DNA of 64,000 nucleotides from Bagarius yarrelli (taxonomy: Eukaryota > Chordata > Actinopteri > Siluriformes > Sisoridae): positions 1,750,001 to 1,814,000 of the forward strand of contig VCAZ01000005.1 in NCBI GenBank assembly GCA_005784505.1, in the 5' to 3' direction. Below, one piece after another: positions 36,901 through 47,690 of the stretch (positions within the stretch are counted from its first letter, which is position 1; every line of letters begins with the position of its first letter). The position numbers and the translations under genes are program-made. The notes below the pieces were generated by a model. It did not search any database. It saw only the letters and a program-made list of their open reading frames with translations, and had not been told where the DNA came from.

Positions 36901-37302
36901 GTCTCTGTCTAAGTTTATAGATGATTTTTTTTTTTACTGTTGTATAAAGGGAAACACAAAGAAACAAAATCTATTTCATGCAACACCTGAATTTTTCACC
37001 ACAGCTATCAGTCACTATGTAAATAAATTGTCAATGTATATATAAGGATGATATAACAATCAAAAACTAGCTTCTCGACTTGCAAGCATTAGATCCAAAA
37101 ACCAGAAGGGATTGTTGTCTTAAATCTTTCTGATTACCTCCCTTCATTTCACTGCTCTCATAGGGGTGTTTTCTGATCTGGTGGTGGAATAGAAGAAATG
37201 ATAAAAGCCACCGGATGGAAGTCATTAAACTGGTGAATGTTTTACAGCATTAATGAGACTTTAGTAGTTTTATGTAGAAGCTTTGTCAACAGTCACTCTT
37301 TT
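36900..37302. other. AT-rich spacer
   Basis: Nothing recognised. Confidence 0.5.
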
Positions 37303-37350
37303 AATTGTATACTATATTACCAAACATTTGAGGACACCCGACTATCACAT
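37303..37350 (+). mobile_element. end fragment of a Tc1-like element
   Basis: ACTATATTACCAAACATTTG followed by AGGACACCCGACTATCACATC matches the usual terminus (ACTATATGGCCAAAAGTAT..GGACACC) of the family also seen at 37655, 55372 and 60675. The body after it is not recognisable. Confidence 0.5.
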
Positions 37351-37740
37351 CTTTCTTCCTTGCAATAATTTATGCATTTTAAGTCTTGTGTGTGATTTGT
37401 TTAAATTATGTTGCTGTATTAGTCTCAAGGTACGAATTTTACTGCATTATGTACTGCAACTGTTTCCTGTATATGAAAATATTTGTAAATCTCTCTTTGC
37501 AAACATGCATGGAGTCGTCAGTTCCACTTATGTTAAACACATCTAATGTTAGGCATGCAACTGCATGTCTATTGCAACCAATGCAATCAGCTTTATTCAG
37601 CCTATAGCCATGAGAATGTTAGAAAAAAAAACCACAGCATATGTAACATACACAGTATGGCCAAAGGTTTAAAGACACTTTAGCAATACATCCATGGGTG
37701 TCTCTTTCCTAAACTTTCCCAAAGATAATTTTCACCAGAC

Positions 37741-38062
37741 TTGTTCTTGAAGGGCTGGTGTCCTGCAGAGTTTAGCTCTAACCCTAATCAAACACACCTG
37801 AATCAGGCCGGCACTATGGTGCAGTTGGTTAAGGTGCCGGCACCCACATGTGCAAGTTTTTGCGCTCTGGCTACCTGTGTTTAATTCCTGACTCGGGTCC
37901 TTTCTGGTCCCACCTCTCTCTCTATAGCCCTGTCTATAAAGGCAAAAAATGCCCCAAAATACCTTAAAAAAACTCCCTTGAACCAAATAATAATAGTGTG
38001 TTAAGGCAAAGTGGGGATAAAGTCTGCAAGACACCGACCCTCCAGGACACCTGTTACCCCTG
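37741..38062. mobile_element. foldback-type DNA element inside the Tc1-like copy
   Basis: Left arm AGGGCTGGTGTCCTGCAGAG (37751-37770) then TTTAGCTCTAACCCTAATC. Right arm, read in reverse, is AGGGTCGGTGTCTTGCAGAC (38024-38043). The arms match at about 17 of 20 bases. This is a common fish element with long inverted arms. Related copy at 42453-42565. It carries a SINE in its middle. Confidence 0.65.
37807..37975 (+). mobile_element. tRNA-derived SINE inside the foldback element
   Basis: Head GCACTATGGTGCAGTTGGTT (A-box region), then TGTGTTTAATTCCTGACTCG (worn B box), GGTCCCACCTCTCTCTCTAT and AGCCCTGTCTATAAAGGC with an A-rich end. Same family as the minus-strand copy at 1739-1846. It begins directly after CACACCTGAATCAG of the host arm. 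Confidence 0.7.
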
Positions 38063-38320
38063 GTCTTAAATATCTTTATATGCTGTAGCAATAACTTTTT
38101 TCACTGGAACTAAAAGGTGCAAACACTGTTTAGTTTGGCAATGCCCCTGTGCACAAATCCCCTCAGTAACCTAAAGACATGCTGTGTTTTTGGTGAAGTG
38201 CAAATCCCCTCATGAAGATGAAGACATGGTGTGTTTTGGGTGGAGTGGAAGAACTTGAGTGTCCTGCACAAAGCTTTAATCTCATCCCCACTTAACAAAC
38301 CAAGAGGCCAACCCTGCGAG

Positions 38321-38840
38321 GATCCTGAGACATCCAGAGATTGCCGGCTCCAGTTGGATCTGGGTAAATCTTGGATATTTAATGTGACGATGCCGACCCT
38401 ATTTGGACTTTAAGGATGTCAGCAGGATGTAATTTAATCATACAACGTCCACTGACTGTATAGGAATATAAAAAGGACACTGTTTATAATTACACTACCC
38501 GGTGATTCAAATAAAATAATTTATAAAACACACTCTCTGGTAAAGAGTCACCCAAATCAGGATGGGTTCCCTTTTGAATCTGGTTCCTCTTAAAGTGTCT
38601 TCCTCGTACCATCTTAGGAAGGTTTTTTTTTTTTTGCCACAGTCGCCCCAGGCTTGCTCACTAGGGCTCTTTTTTTGTAGCATTGGATTAATTTTGTGTT
38701 TTTGCATTTGTTTATTCTTGATTGGTTAATTTAAAACAAACCTCAAAAACAACTCTACGATTACTGTGTTAACTCACATCTGCTTTTCAGAAAAAAACGT
38801 TAGTATTTAAAAATCCGTTAAATTGATCTAATGGAAAGTG
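38321..38840. other. unique DNA
   Basis: No gene. T run at 38624-38635. Confidence 0.5.
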
Positions 38841-39340
38841 TAAGCATTATTCGAAGCTGCATGCAAACTGAGGACAAATGGCAACCAGACAACTGCTGTT
38901 AGTAAACTACTGCTCAATGGGTCACACCACAATACGGCAATTGTAAACATTTTAACGCATCCCGTTTGTGGCAGCCTCAGTCTGTGTTTGGCATAAACAC
39001 CTAAAATGTGATTTCTTTGTGGTCTGCATTAATGCTTGCAGATTTATTGCTGCACAGTGCTTGGTGTTTTTCAATATGCAAAGCTCTTGTCAAACAAGCC
39101 CGGATTGAGAGGCTACCAATTACAGCGACAGGACAAGAGAGATACTTATCTGTCTTCCAGACTTAGTTCATCACCACAGCCATGGAAGTGTTTTATTGAT
39201 TGACCATCAGCAAGCTAATAAGATGGGTTATCTACATGCAGCATGAGACAGGGCCTTGTTCCAGTGGTCTGACTGTATCATTTGAACTCCACTTGCACAG
39301 AGAATGAGGCCAGGACAGGGCAGAGATCAAGGTTGAATGG
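38840..39340. promoter_or_regulatory. candidate conserved non-coding block
   Basis: Repeat-free 500 bases of balanced composition. Motifs: ATTAATGCTTGCAGATTTAT near 39028, TTTTCAATATGCAAAGC near 39068, and TGATTGAC at 39197-39204 (PBX/MEIS-like), followed by CAGCAAGCTAATAAGATGG. There is no reading frame. One of the better enhancer candidates by texture. Confidence 0.38.
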
Positions 39341-39542
39341 TTTGAACCAGGAATGCATCACATTTTTCAATCAATCAATACTGATACCTAAAATTCCAAT
39401 ACCATCGTAAGCCTTGTCTTTGTTGTTAGGGTGTTGTAAAAGATGCACAGAAAGATGTACAGCATCATTCTACAATATGAGTAACCTGATAAAACACTTG
39501 AAGCAGTGGTGAGCAATCTGTAATGGTGTGCAGAAGCTATGC

Positions 39543-39710
39543 GGGGCAGTGGTGGCTCAAACAGTTAAGGCGCCGGTCAGCCACTGTAAGGTCCTTGAGC
39601 AAGACCCTTAACCCTTCCTGCTCCAGAGGCGCTGCATCATAGCTGACCCTGCGCTCTGTAAATTGTGCTGTAAATTGTATGTGACAAATAAAGACATTAA
39701 CATTTCATTA
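39543..39710 (+). mobile_element. tRNA-derived SINE, internally deleted
   Basis: GGGCAGTGGTGGCTCAAAC and GTTAAGGCGCCGG, then a jump to TCAGCCACTGTAAGGTCC, TTGAGCAAGACCCTTAACCC, CTCCAGAGGCGCTGCATCAT, AGCTGACCCTGCGCTCTG and TGTGACAAATAAAGAC. The stretch that would hold the B box is missing, so the copy could not be transcribed from its own promoter. Confidence 0.85.
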
Positions 39711-41610
39711 AATTTACATTCCTGCCACTTGGTAGACAGTCAAAGCAATGTACATTTATCTCATTTGTTATAGAGACGGGCTATGCCGAACACCTTGATA
39801 TTGAACTCCATGTGCAAGTTCTATGTGTTGACTTGTTCCACGTACGGTCATGATCATGTCAAGTACATGTATGCCAGTGTGGGAGTGTGTGAAGCCTGTC
39901 TATAGGGTGAATGGCTCCATGGCGTCCACACATTAATCACTGTGACAGAACAACTCATGTCCTCTACCAAGCTGTAGTCTCCTGAGAAATCTCTGAACTC
40001 TTATACACACCAACATTCATTCTTACACTCTTGCCCCGATGAACATACTGCTCCACTATATTACTTACCTATTTTTTGTTCCTTTAACAAAGTAGATTTT
40101 CTAATCAGTGGACACCTGATAATAAACTGTCGGTGTTAAGCAAAAAATCCTTAGCTGGTCATTCTTTTCAGGCAAAAAGAGAAGTGGGTGATAAAAAAAA
40201 GAAGATTACTGAACCGAAGTCCAAGGTTTCTGCAATACTCTTGGGAAGAACCAAGATTACATTTCAGTCCAGGCTCACGTCAAACTGCGCCAGACGGGAG
40301 AGGAAATTGTGTCCCTGTCACTGGGACGCTGAAGAAAAATGTAAATACCCTTCCCCATGAAAGGACACCTCATATGCACTCTGGGGTCCCCGGCGTAGCC
40401 CCTCAGCTTAGCATGTCCATCTTGTCAGATATGCCGTTTTAATACCACATTCATATTGTCCTTTTTTTCCTGACAGCTATCATGTACACTTAGTTAAATG
40501 GTCCTGCTGCGGCCTGGCTAGTGCAGTTTAAAAAGACACAGCAAAAGGAGAGGATAGAAAGATGCTGAGATGGAGAGATGTGGAGTGGAGATCGAGCAGT
40601 AGCATGGAGGCGTGCTAAACCCAGGGAGAGCAAATACACAGAGCAATTACCATGTTAAAACAGTAAAAAAACAAACGGGAGCTGCCTATGGGTCGGGCTG
40701 CAGTGAAGAAATGTCACTCTCGTGCCTCTCTTTGTCAGCTGCATTTAAACGATTGACATAAGCTAAAATAAACAACATGGTCGGTAAAGGAAACTCTGTT
40801 CGCCTTGGTTTTTTGAATGTGGTCTAAATCTACAAACTTCAACAAAACTGTCTACCTGTCCTCCTGAGAAATAGCAAAACAAAATAGCTACATATTACAT
40901 ACTACAAAGTCACTGAACCAAAATCGTATTTCTAATGTCTGTTGACTGAAAGGTTTCCATAGCTGTTTCTTAGGCCAAGCAGTTTTTTTTGTGCTAGCTT
41001 AAGGAAACAAGAAAGAACACAAATTCAGCAGCAAACCTAAAGCAGTTTTTTTGTTACTCTATTTAAAGTTCAAAAGTCACATTCGTAAATTTACCTAAAG
41101 GATGTAACTAAAACCATAAGAAAAAAAGTTTAACACAATAAGCTTTTAGTCAGATAAACCGTTACCAAAAAATGTTTGGAATAGTTTGGAATGCTAACAA
41201 CTCTGCAACTAGCATGCTAAGAGGCAACTTAGGTGGTAGTCACCTATCTCACCCCATTTACCTTAAAACTCGATAGCCATATACACCATGCATTTTACCC
41301 TGTAATAGTGATTGTAATATAAACATACAGGATGATATAAAGAATAATGGCTGCTTCCATCTGATGGATGTTAATACTAGCTTTTCTAGCCCCAAATCCA
41401 TCTACCCATCCAAAAGCATGTGAAAGAATGAGATTCCGCACCTGATTTCGCCATTCCAGTCAACAAGTCCCAGGTGTGTCCAGTTTCATGTCCTTCTTCT
41501 TACAGCAATAGCGTTTACAATGGTGGAATAGGGTGCGATTTATCAATGCAAACTTAATAACATCTATTTGAATCTAACTAAAAATCAATATTTCATTACC
41601 AAATTGTTAG
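39711..41610. other. unique DNA with a regulatory-looking part
   Basis: No recognised repeat. 40460-40770 is balanced and ends TTTGTCAGCTGCATTTAAAC then GATTGACATAAGC (near 40733-40765), which is enhancer-like. The frames at 40133-40442 overlap in two phases and lack a domain. Confidence 0.4.
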
Positions 41611-41880
41611 AAGGAATGAAGAAGGATGGCGGAAGTCAGGGCAGGCGAGTTGGAAAGGAGGGTGTCAGGAGGTTCGATGGGAAGACGGGATGATTCATGG
41701 GACCATCAGAAGAGTAAGAGTGGGGGGGGGGGCAGAGAAGAACCTGGGGGAAAGGGTTGGGTGGATGAGGGGTGTGTGAGTAAAACGAGTGTTGTGGTGG
41801 TTAGGGAAGGTGGTGCTGGTGGTGGGGGCTTGCAGAGGCCCTACTCCCCTATGACCTTGACAAGGAGGGGAAAAATATAT
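41611..41880 (+). other. purine-rich, G-rich strand segment
   Basis: Over about 240 bases the plus strand is strongly purine-biased, with a G9/G10 run near 41721-41730 and repeated GGTGG/GGGGG words near 41790-41830. This could form G-quadruplexes or triplexes. The frames in both directions (41626-41892 plus, 41695-41898 minus) are products of this bias. Confidence 0.6.
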
Positions 41881-42360
41881 ATAAGAAAATAAAAGCAACT
41901 GTCAACTCCCTCCAGACCAAGATCAGCCCATAAATCATAGCCAGAGAGACAGAGGAGGAGGGGGAGTTAACTCTCACACCTACACACTTTTCTATACAGT
42001 ACATTCCCAAGCTGCAGCCCGTCCAGAGATCATTCATGGGCCTCTCCTTAAATAGTGAAGTTAAGGAAAAAAGGTTGTTTGGGTGGTTGAGATCGTGTAT
42101 AGGGCAGAGATGTGTCAAAATAAAAGTTCATCAGTTTCACCACACATTTTTTTTGATGCTATGCGATAGTGCAACTGAAGTTTGGAGGAAGGACCTTTCC
42201 CTGAAACACCTGCCTTAAATGTAACATATTTACACCATTAAGAAGATAAAGTAAATACCAAAGTAGGCAGGAAATTCTTCGGCATAATTTATGCTACTGC
42301 AGATAAGCGTGTTGCTACTCTCTGTTGCTACTTGTGTTGCTAAACTCTTCTGTTGTACAA
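41881..42360. other. unique DNA
   Basis: No gene or repeat recognised. Confidence 0.45.
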
Positions 42361-42370
42361 ATATAGATTA

Positions 42371-42430
42371 ATAGATAGATGAATAGGTGGATGGATGGGT
42401 AGATAGACAGATAGATAGATAGATAGATAG
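42371..42430. repeat. (GATA)n/(GATG)n microsatellite
   Basis: Imperfect GATA, GGTG and GATG units, ending in about seven clean GATA units. Confidence 0.92.
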
Positions 42431-42452
42431 TCTATTTAAGAAAACATCTATT

Positions 42453-42565
42453 GCAGGGTTGAAACTTAGTTCCTAAACTGCCTTTGCCCAGCAGAGTTTA
42501 GTTCCAGAGTTGAAGCTAAACTCTGAAGGCCTGTGACCCTCCAAGGATTTAGTTTGACACCAGTA
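42453..42565. mobile_element. short foldback element
   Basis: AGCAGAGTTTAGTTCCAGAG (42492-42511) is followed after a few bases by AAGCTAAACTCTGAAGG, its near-inverse, with outer parts CAGGGTTGAAACTTAGTTCC and the facing TTTAGTTTGACACC. Same family as 37741-38062, reduced to arms almost without a middle. Confidence 0.6.
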
Positions 42566-43403
42566 AATGAATGATTGTTTGTTTCACACTGTATTTTCTT
42601 TGAAGAGATGGATTCAAACATAACCTTTTTCAGAAAACAATTGACATGTATCTACTAAATAAACACAAGAGGAACCCTTTTGGAAAAGCATATGTAATGT
42701 ATTACAGCAGTTCTGGTGCCCCTGGTTTGATCCTGAGCTACTGTCTGTGTGTTTATTTTGGGTTTAACTGTACTCAAACTGTAACAGTACTGTATTTAAG
42801 CTTATCCGGTACCAAAAACAATGCGACAATCATCACAACTTATAGTCAAGATTGTGGGTTTTTTTCACTTTAATGTGAACTTGATTCAAACTATTTCTGC
42901 ATAATGTTCCGTATTACATTGCTAACACATAACTAAATGATTAGATAACTGCATAAACATGCAAGTATACAGATGTTTCTGATAAAGTAGATAGTAGATG
43001 TGAAGAAAAAAATGTTTTATAAGATTCTAAATGAGAGACATCATCATACAAGATCATCATAACATGTATTTAAGCTTATATGACATTTTTGAGGCAAAAA
43101 ACAAACACTGAAAACCTTATATGATTATTATGTAATTATAATAGATTAAAAATAACTACACTTGTGAGTTTATTACCATTTTTAAAAATAAATTATTAAT
43201 GTTATTAAATGAGAGGAAGAGCTGGCCTTATAGGAAAGAATTAAAGATAATTGTATAAAATCAAATCTAATATGGTTTGGTGTTTGGCTCTTGTTCAAAA
43301 TGTTGCTTCTAATTGTCTTAGAATTTAAATATTATACTGTACAATTAGAATGAAGGACACTCTGTAAGACAATGGACAGCAACATTGTTGAGCTGTAAAT
43401 TTA
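42566..43403. other. AT-rich DNA, no gene
   Basis: Very AT-rich. The plus frame 42646-42873 has no domain. Confidence 0.5.
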
Positions 43404-43961
43404 CATTTTGTAACGATTCCAACCCACCGGAGGGTACCCACTTCTGGTTTTATTTACAGTAAGTAGCTTTATAAGCTAGCATCACTAGCTTATTGAGCAT
43501 TTATTTCATGTCTATGTATTTCTGGTTAATTTACGATTTCTGTCTTTGTGTTTCTATTTTGGTTGCCGATCGTTCTAGTGTTTATAGTCTACCGCCTTAA
43601 CCCGTTTACCAACCACGTCTTTGTTTTGTCGCTGTTTGCTTCTCTACCTTAATAAAGGGGGCAGGGTGGCTCAAATGGTTAAGGTGCTGAGTTGTTAATC
43701 TGATGACCAGAAACACCTGGGTTCAAGCCCCACCTCCGGCAAGTCAGCCACTGTTGGGTCCTTGAGCAAGACCTTTAACTGCTCCAGGGGCGCTGTATCA
43801 TAGCTGACCTTGCGCTCTGACCCCAACTTACTAAGATGGGATATGCAAAAAATGCATTTCATTGTCTCTGTACACGTACCTTTCACAATGAATTGAATAT
43901 ACTTATACTAAAGCCATTATCTGCATAATGGATCCCTCTCAGCTCAGTTCTTCACACATTT
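43404..43961 (+). mobile_element. solo LTR with 5-bp target duplication, SINE inside
   Basis: Target-site duplication CATTT at 43404-43408 and 43957-43961. The LTR itself (43409-43956) starts TGTAACGATTCC and ends TTCTTCACA. A poly-A signal AATAAA lies at 43651-43656, and after the SINE the normal R/U5-like continuation GCCATTATCTGCATAATGG and GATCCCTC follows. No internal gag/pol lies next to it. Fits a Ty3/gypsy-type solo LTR. The right terminus was chosen because it gives both CA and the matching 5 bases. Confidence 0.7.
43657..43912 (+). mobile_element. full-length tRNA-derived SINE inside the LTR
   Basis: GGGGGCAGGGTGGCTCAAAT, AAGGTGCTGAGTTGTTAATC, B box GGGTTCAAGCCCC, AGCCACTGTTGGGTCCTTG, CTCCAGGGGCGCTGTATCAT, CTCTGACCCCAACTTACTAA, GATGGGATATGC, then a tail GTACACGTACCTTTCACAATG and AATTGAATATAC that resembles the LINE tail at 7590-7645. 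It inserted directly behind the LTR poly-A signal. Confidence 0.9.
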
Positions 43962-45463
43962 AAATGTTTTTCAAGTTTTCAAAACTTCGTCCATGTCTGC
44001 ATTTTAAAACGAAACCTCTTCACGTACTCACTGTGACCTCCTTTATTCTGCCCTTTAAAATGTTACATGTCTTTACTACAGTTTTGTTTATTCAATTTGT
44101 TTAATATAACACCAAATCCGAAACGCTCCTCTTTTTTTGAAGTTTTATTCATCTCTTGCATCGTCAAGGTCCTGGTGTGTAGGAAGGAAAATATGTGTGT
44201 GTGTGTGTGTGTGTGTGTAAGATCGTTAACCTACAGGCCACTAAGCTGAGAAAGACAGGATTGGAGTACAGACACAGTGAGATCACTTCTCTGCTGTCTA
44301 ATCAATTGGTCATTGGAAACATTGATTCTAGCCTGCAAATGTACTCAAAGCTGTATAAGGACTGTTTTGCAGAAACTTGCATCACATTCTCTTCCAATTT
44401 CCCCTAATCTTCTAAGATTACACTTTATAGAGATGGATTCGAGAGTGTAAGCCATTGCGTCCGACGTGTTCCATTTGTGTTGTGGCCGTCTCTATAACCA
44501 TTTTAGATAAGACTATGAGCTAATAGACATTTCCCCAATCCAATGAGAGTGTTTAGGAGAACGAATGGTACTGTTGCACCTCCATTTTATTTGAATTACT
44601 CTCAGAAGATAGAGTGGCGTAAATATTTGGTTGCAGGGCTGAAATGCAAATATTTGTTTTTTCCACATCTTAAACCTACAAAAAAGAAGATGCTTGCTAA
44701 ACGTTCAAGTTACAGAAATGCTTTAAACACACATTTCTTAATTTAACGTCATTACTGCATCAACATTGTCGAATATTAGGATAAATATTCACATTTATAA
44801 GTTTCCTCAGGTCTGAAAAATAAACAATGACAATATTGCACGTGCAAACGAAATTTGTATGAAAATGTTTCAAATGGTTATGATGAAGCCTAAAAGTCTA
44901 CAAGTTGTTTGAATGGAAATGTGTGTTGGCAGTGTGTGTACACAACCACCTCATAATGATAAAGATCCACCCAGTGTTTTCTTTTTAATCTCTTTAAATC
45001 ATTTCCCCTTTCTCAAATCAAGCTGTTTTCAGATGCCATTTAGCATAGCTCTGCCCCAAGCAATGTTGCCAGATTGGGCAGGTTTCCTCTTCTTTTGATC
45101 ACGTCAGACTAAAAAATGATTTTATTTGGGCTGTTTGTTAAAATTTGGCCTGCTATTTATTAAAACTGGTTGAAGTCAATTAAATCAATTAATCTGGCAA
45201 ACCCTGGTCTGATGTTTCGAGACTAAAGCAGAATTTCACCCACCGGATTTACGTAAATGTGTCGATGTTTACGCAAATTATTTTATTACTGCTTTATAAA
45301 CAAGGTTTAAGTGAATATTCCTGCTTAACCTGAGAAAGTTATTTTGTTACGAACCTTTTTTAATAATGTGTTACAGTTTGCAAGTTTTACAACAAAAGTG
45401 GCTTAAGGGTACACTTCCAGAGAACACTGCTATGATGTCTTTTTTAAGTACAAGCTTCACATT
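43962..45463. other. unique AT-rich DNA with (TG)n
   Basis: No gene. TG tract at 44194-44218. Small frames at 44067-44407, 44543-44746 and 44913-45098 lack domains. Confidence 0.5.
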
Positions 45464-45842
45464 ATAATTGTCACAGAGGAACCAGAAAGGAGTCAGAGAT
45501 AATAATAAGACCCATAGGGACGCTTTATTTAAAAGTGTGGAATGCAGGCAGGAACAGAGAAGAGAGTTAGCTTTGGTGCTAGGAGGATCTGGACCAGGAT
45601 GCTGGAGATTTTGACAAGAACCAGAGAATCAGACAAGCAGGTCAGCAGCAGGATTCTAACAAGTAGCGGGTCTGCAAACATACATTAAATGTACAAGACC
45701 AGACAATGACTGAGTGAAGAGCTTGTGTATAGACAGGGTGAGTGTTTGTGATAGACTGATAAGGTGTGGGTGTATCTGGTTGATACTCAGGTGAGGCTGT
45801 GCGCTGGTAGGGTGTGGAACCTGGCATGGCCATGACAATAAT
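45464..45842 (-). mobile_element. solo LTR with perfect 5-bp target duplication
   Basis: ATAAT at 45464-45468 and 45838-45842 flanks a 369-bp unit. On the minus strand the unit begins TGTCATGGCCATGCC and ends TTCCTCTGTGACA, so it has TG..CA ends and a 5-base inverted terminus (TGTCA/TGACA). A poly-A signal AATAAA on the minus strand lies at 45529-45524, the expected place near the 3' end. No internal coding region is adjacent. Family not determined. The minus frames at 45642-45907 lie largely in the LTR. Confidence 0.85.
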
Positions 45843-46549
45843 TCTGAAAGTGATAGAGGTCTTATTACATACCGGGTTTGTTGTTGGTAAAGATAACATG
45901 GTAACACTACATTAAGCTCACCTTTGTATATGGTTTATAACATTGTCTGTTAAAGTCATTTAAAAATTATTTTAAATGGTTTTGGATCAGTGGATTTAAC
46001 ATTTAAAGCAACGTGCACTAAAATGGGTCACTGTGAACATGCATTTGGTACCTGGGCCTCCAGTGGGGACTTACCCGACTTAATCAACCTCTCGATACTA
46101 TTAAAGAAACCTTCAACACTATACAAAAACGCAATATAATACTGCATGGCATTACAGAGAGAGAGTGACATTTCGCGTATTGAGGGTGAAGGCCATTTTT
46201 ACTAAAGCAAGAAACCCAGAAACTCCAAACCTCTACACTACAACCGCAGTTGTGCCACGTACATCATTTGGAGCAGTTCAGAATCAATATTTATCTAATA
46301 ACATAATAAAAACAAAAAAAATTAATAAAATACATCATACATTCAGAGGCTGTAAGACAGTGTTACCGCTCATCGGCACTGGTTTGGAAGTAGCGAACAA
46401 ACACTTTCCTCGGGCTGAGACAAGATAGTTAGCTTCAGGGTTAGCCGACCTCTTCTCACGATGTCTAACAATGTATAATATTGGTTCTCTAGCTAACAAA
46501 CTAAGTGTAACATAAACACAAAACTGTTGGTAAAAGAGAAACAAGAGTA
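45843..46549. other. unique DNA, possibly repeat-derived on the right
   Basis: No gene. The plus frame 46165-46428 has no recognisable domain. Confidence 0.45.
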
Positions 46550-46935
46550 TTTAGAAAAGAGGAAGGTCTTCAATTGTCTCTAGAAGACAGTCAGTGACTC
46601 AGTTGGAAGTTCATTCCCCCACATTGGTGCCAGAACAGAGAAAAGTCTTGAGTCAGGCCTACAGTACCTTGTATCCTGCGGAATCTTGGAATTCGTGTTG
46701 CAGTGCTTGTCAACCTGAGGGAGCCTGGTGCAGTGTTTGAAGTAATAAGTGCCTCGGGGTAAGAGGGTGATCCTCTGGTTTTGGTTATGTAAGCAAGCAT
46801 CAGAAGTTGAAAACAAATTATCAGGATCATCTGCAGGAAAGGAATTGCACTCAGAAGAAGATCTGCCAGGAGTCAGTTGCAGTAGTTTTGAAATGGCAAG
46901 AGACTGCACAAGCAACTGAGAGGCCTGATGTTGTG
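46550..46935. mobile_element. degenerate fish repeat, class uncertain
   Basis: Segments AGGTCTTCAATTGTCTC, AGTCAGTGACTCAG, AAGTTCATTCCCCCACATTG, GTGCCAGAACAGAGAAAAGT, CTTGAGTC, CTGCCAGGAGTCAGTTGCAG and TAGTTTTGAAATGGCAAG occur in the order of a widespread fish repeat I recognise but cannot name. Two opposing frame sets here are shadows. Confidence 0.5.
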
Positions 46936-47245
46936 CTAATCCTCATTTTGATAGTAATCCAAGAATCCAGCAATCTGCTAGAAAAACTCTTAACCTTTAA
47001 CTGCTATGCTCCATATTGGACTAAATTCTGTTATATTTTTTAAAAGCATTTACATACAGTATAATAAGAAGTGGTAATCTAAAGCTCAACTGTAAATTAG
47101 CTAGCTAAGAAAATATGTATCTGTACTCACTATTTGTAAACAAAAAACTTGTAAGGTTTCTTCTTCACAAAGACGTTTTTTTGTTTCTTATTTCTTTTCA
47201 AGGAAACTTTTTATTCGAATTTTAAAATTCTAAAGCATTTCTATT
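46936..47245. other. AT-rich spacer
   Basis: Nothing recognised. Confidence 0.5.
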
Positions 47246-47690
47246 GTAAGGTGTATGTTTCATGTTTTATGTTAATATTGCGTTTATGTTTTGAGGTCAT
47301 GTTCATTGTTCATGCCTTAGTTTACTTCCTGTTTTGACCTTATCATGTGATCTTTGTTCCCCATGTGTTTTTTGTCACGTGATCCCCTTGTCCGTGCGTC
47401 TTGTTACTATTGGTTATTTTTGTGTATTTATAGACCTTGTGTTTACCTTTGTCTCTGTCGGTGTTTTGGTTGTGTCCCTGTACCGCTGTCAGGAGTCTGT
47501 CAAGCTAAGTCAAGTTAAGTGTATTACAGTTACGTTAATGTTTATTGTTTTTGTTCAAGTCAAGTCAAGCTAAGTTAAGATGAGCTAAGCTATAATAAGC
47601 TAAAATAAGCTAAGATAAGTCAAAACAGTTTAGGTTAAGTTTCATGTTTTGCCAAACGCTTATGTAGAGTGTTCACATTGTAATGCACTT
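47246..47690 (+). mobile_element. probable LTR fragment with AAGCTAAGT tandem tract
   Basis: GTTCATTGTTCATGCC, TTTACTTCCTGTTTTGACC, TATCATGTGATCTTTGTTCC and TTTTTGTCACGTGATCCCC precede a TATTTATAGACCTTGTG element (near 47428), as in a common fish gypsy-type LTR. From about 47500 to 47645 short AAGCTAAGT/AAGTCAAGTT units recur. No target duplication or clear ends were found, so it may be partial. Confidence 0.45.

Larger units (their letters stand above)
37655..38320 (+). mobile_element. Tc1-like element interrupted by two nested insertions
   Basis: Left part (37655-37740): ACAGTATGGCCAAAGGTTTA, AAGACACTTTAGCAATACATCC and CTTTCCCAAAG. Right part (38068-38320): ATATCTTTATATGCTGTAGC, TTCACTGGAACTAAAAGG, CAATGCCCCTGTGCAC, GAAGACATGGTGTGTTTTGG, GTGGAAGAACTTGAGTGTCC and GCACAAAGCTTTAATC. 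The two halves are in the right order for one element. What lies between is foreign (see the next two entries). A short piece (CAAATCCCCTCA) is repeated at 38152 and 38201. Confidence 0.7.

Noticed and set aside
40133..40442. Possible exon because of basic, charged frames in two phases
   Set aside because: Two overlapping phases are equally open, no domain was recognised, and no convincing splice sites were seen.
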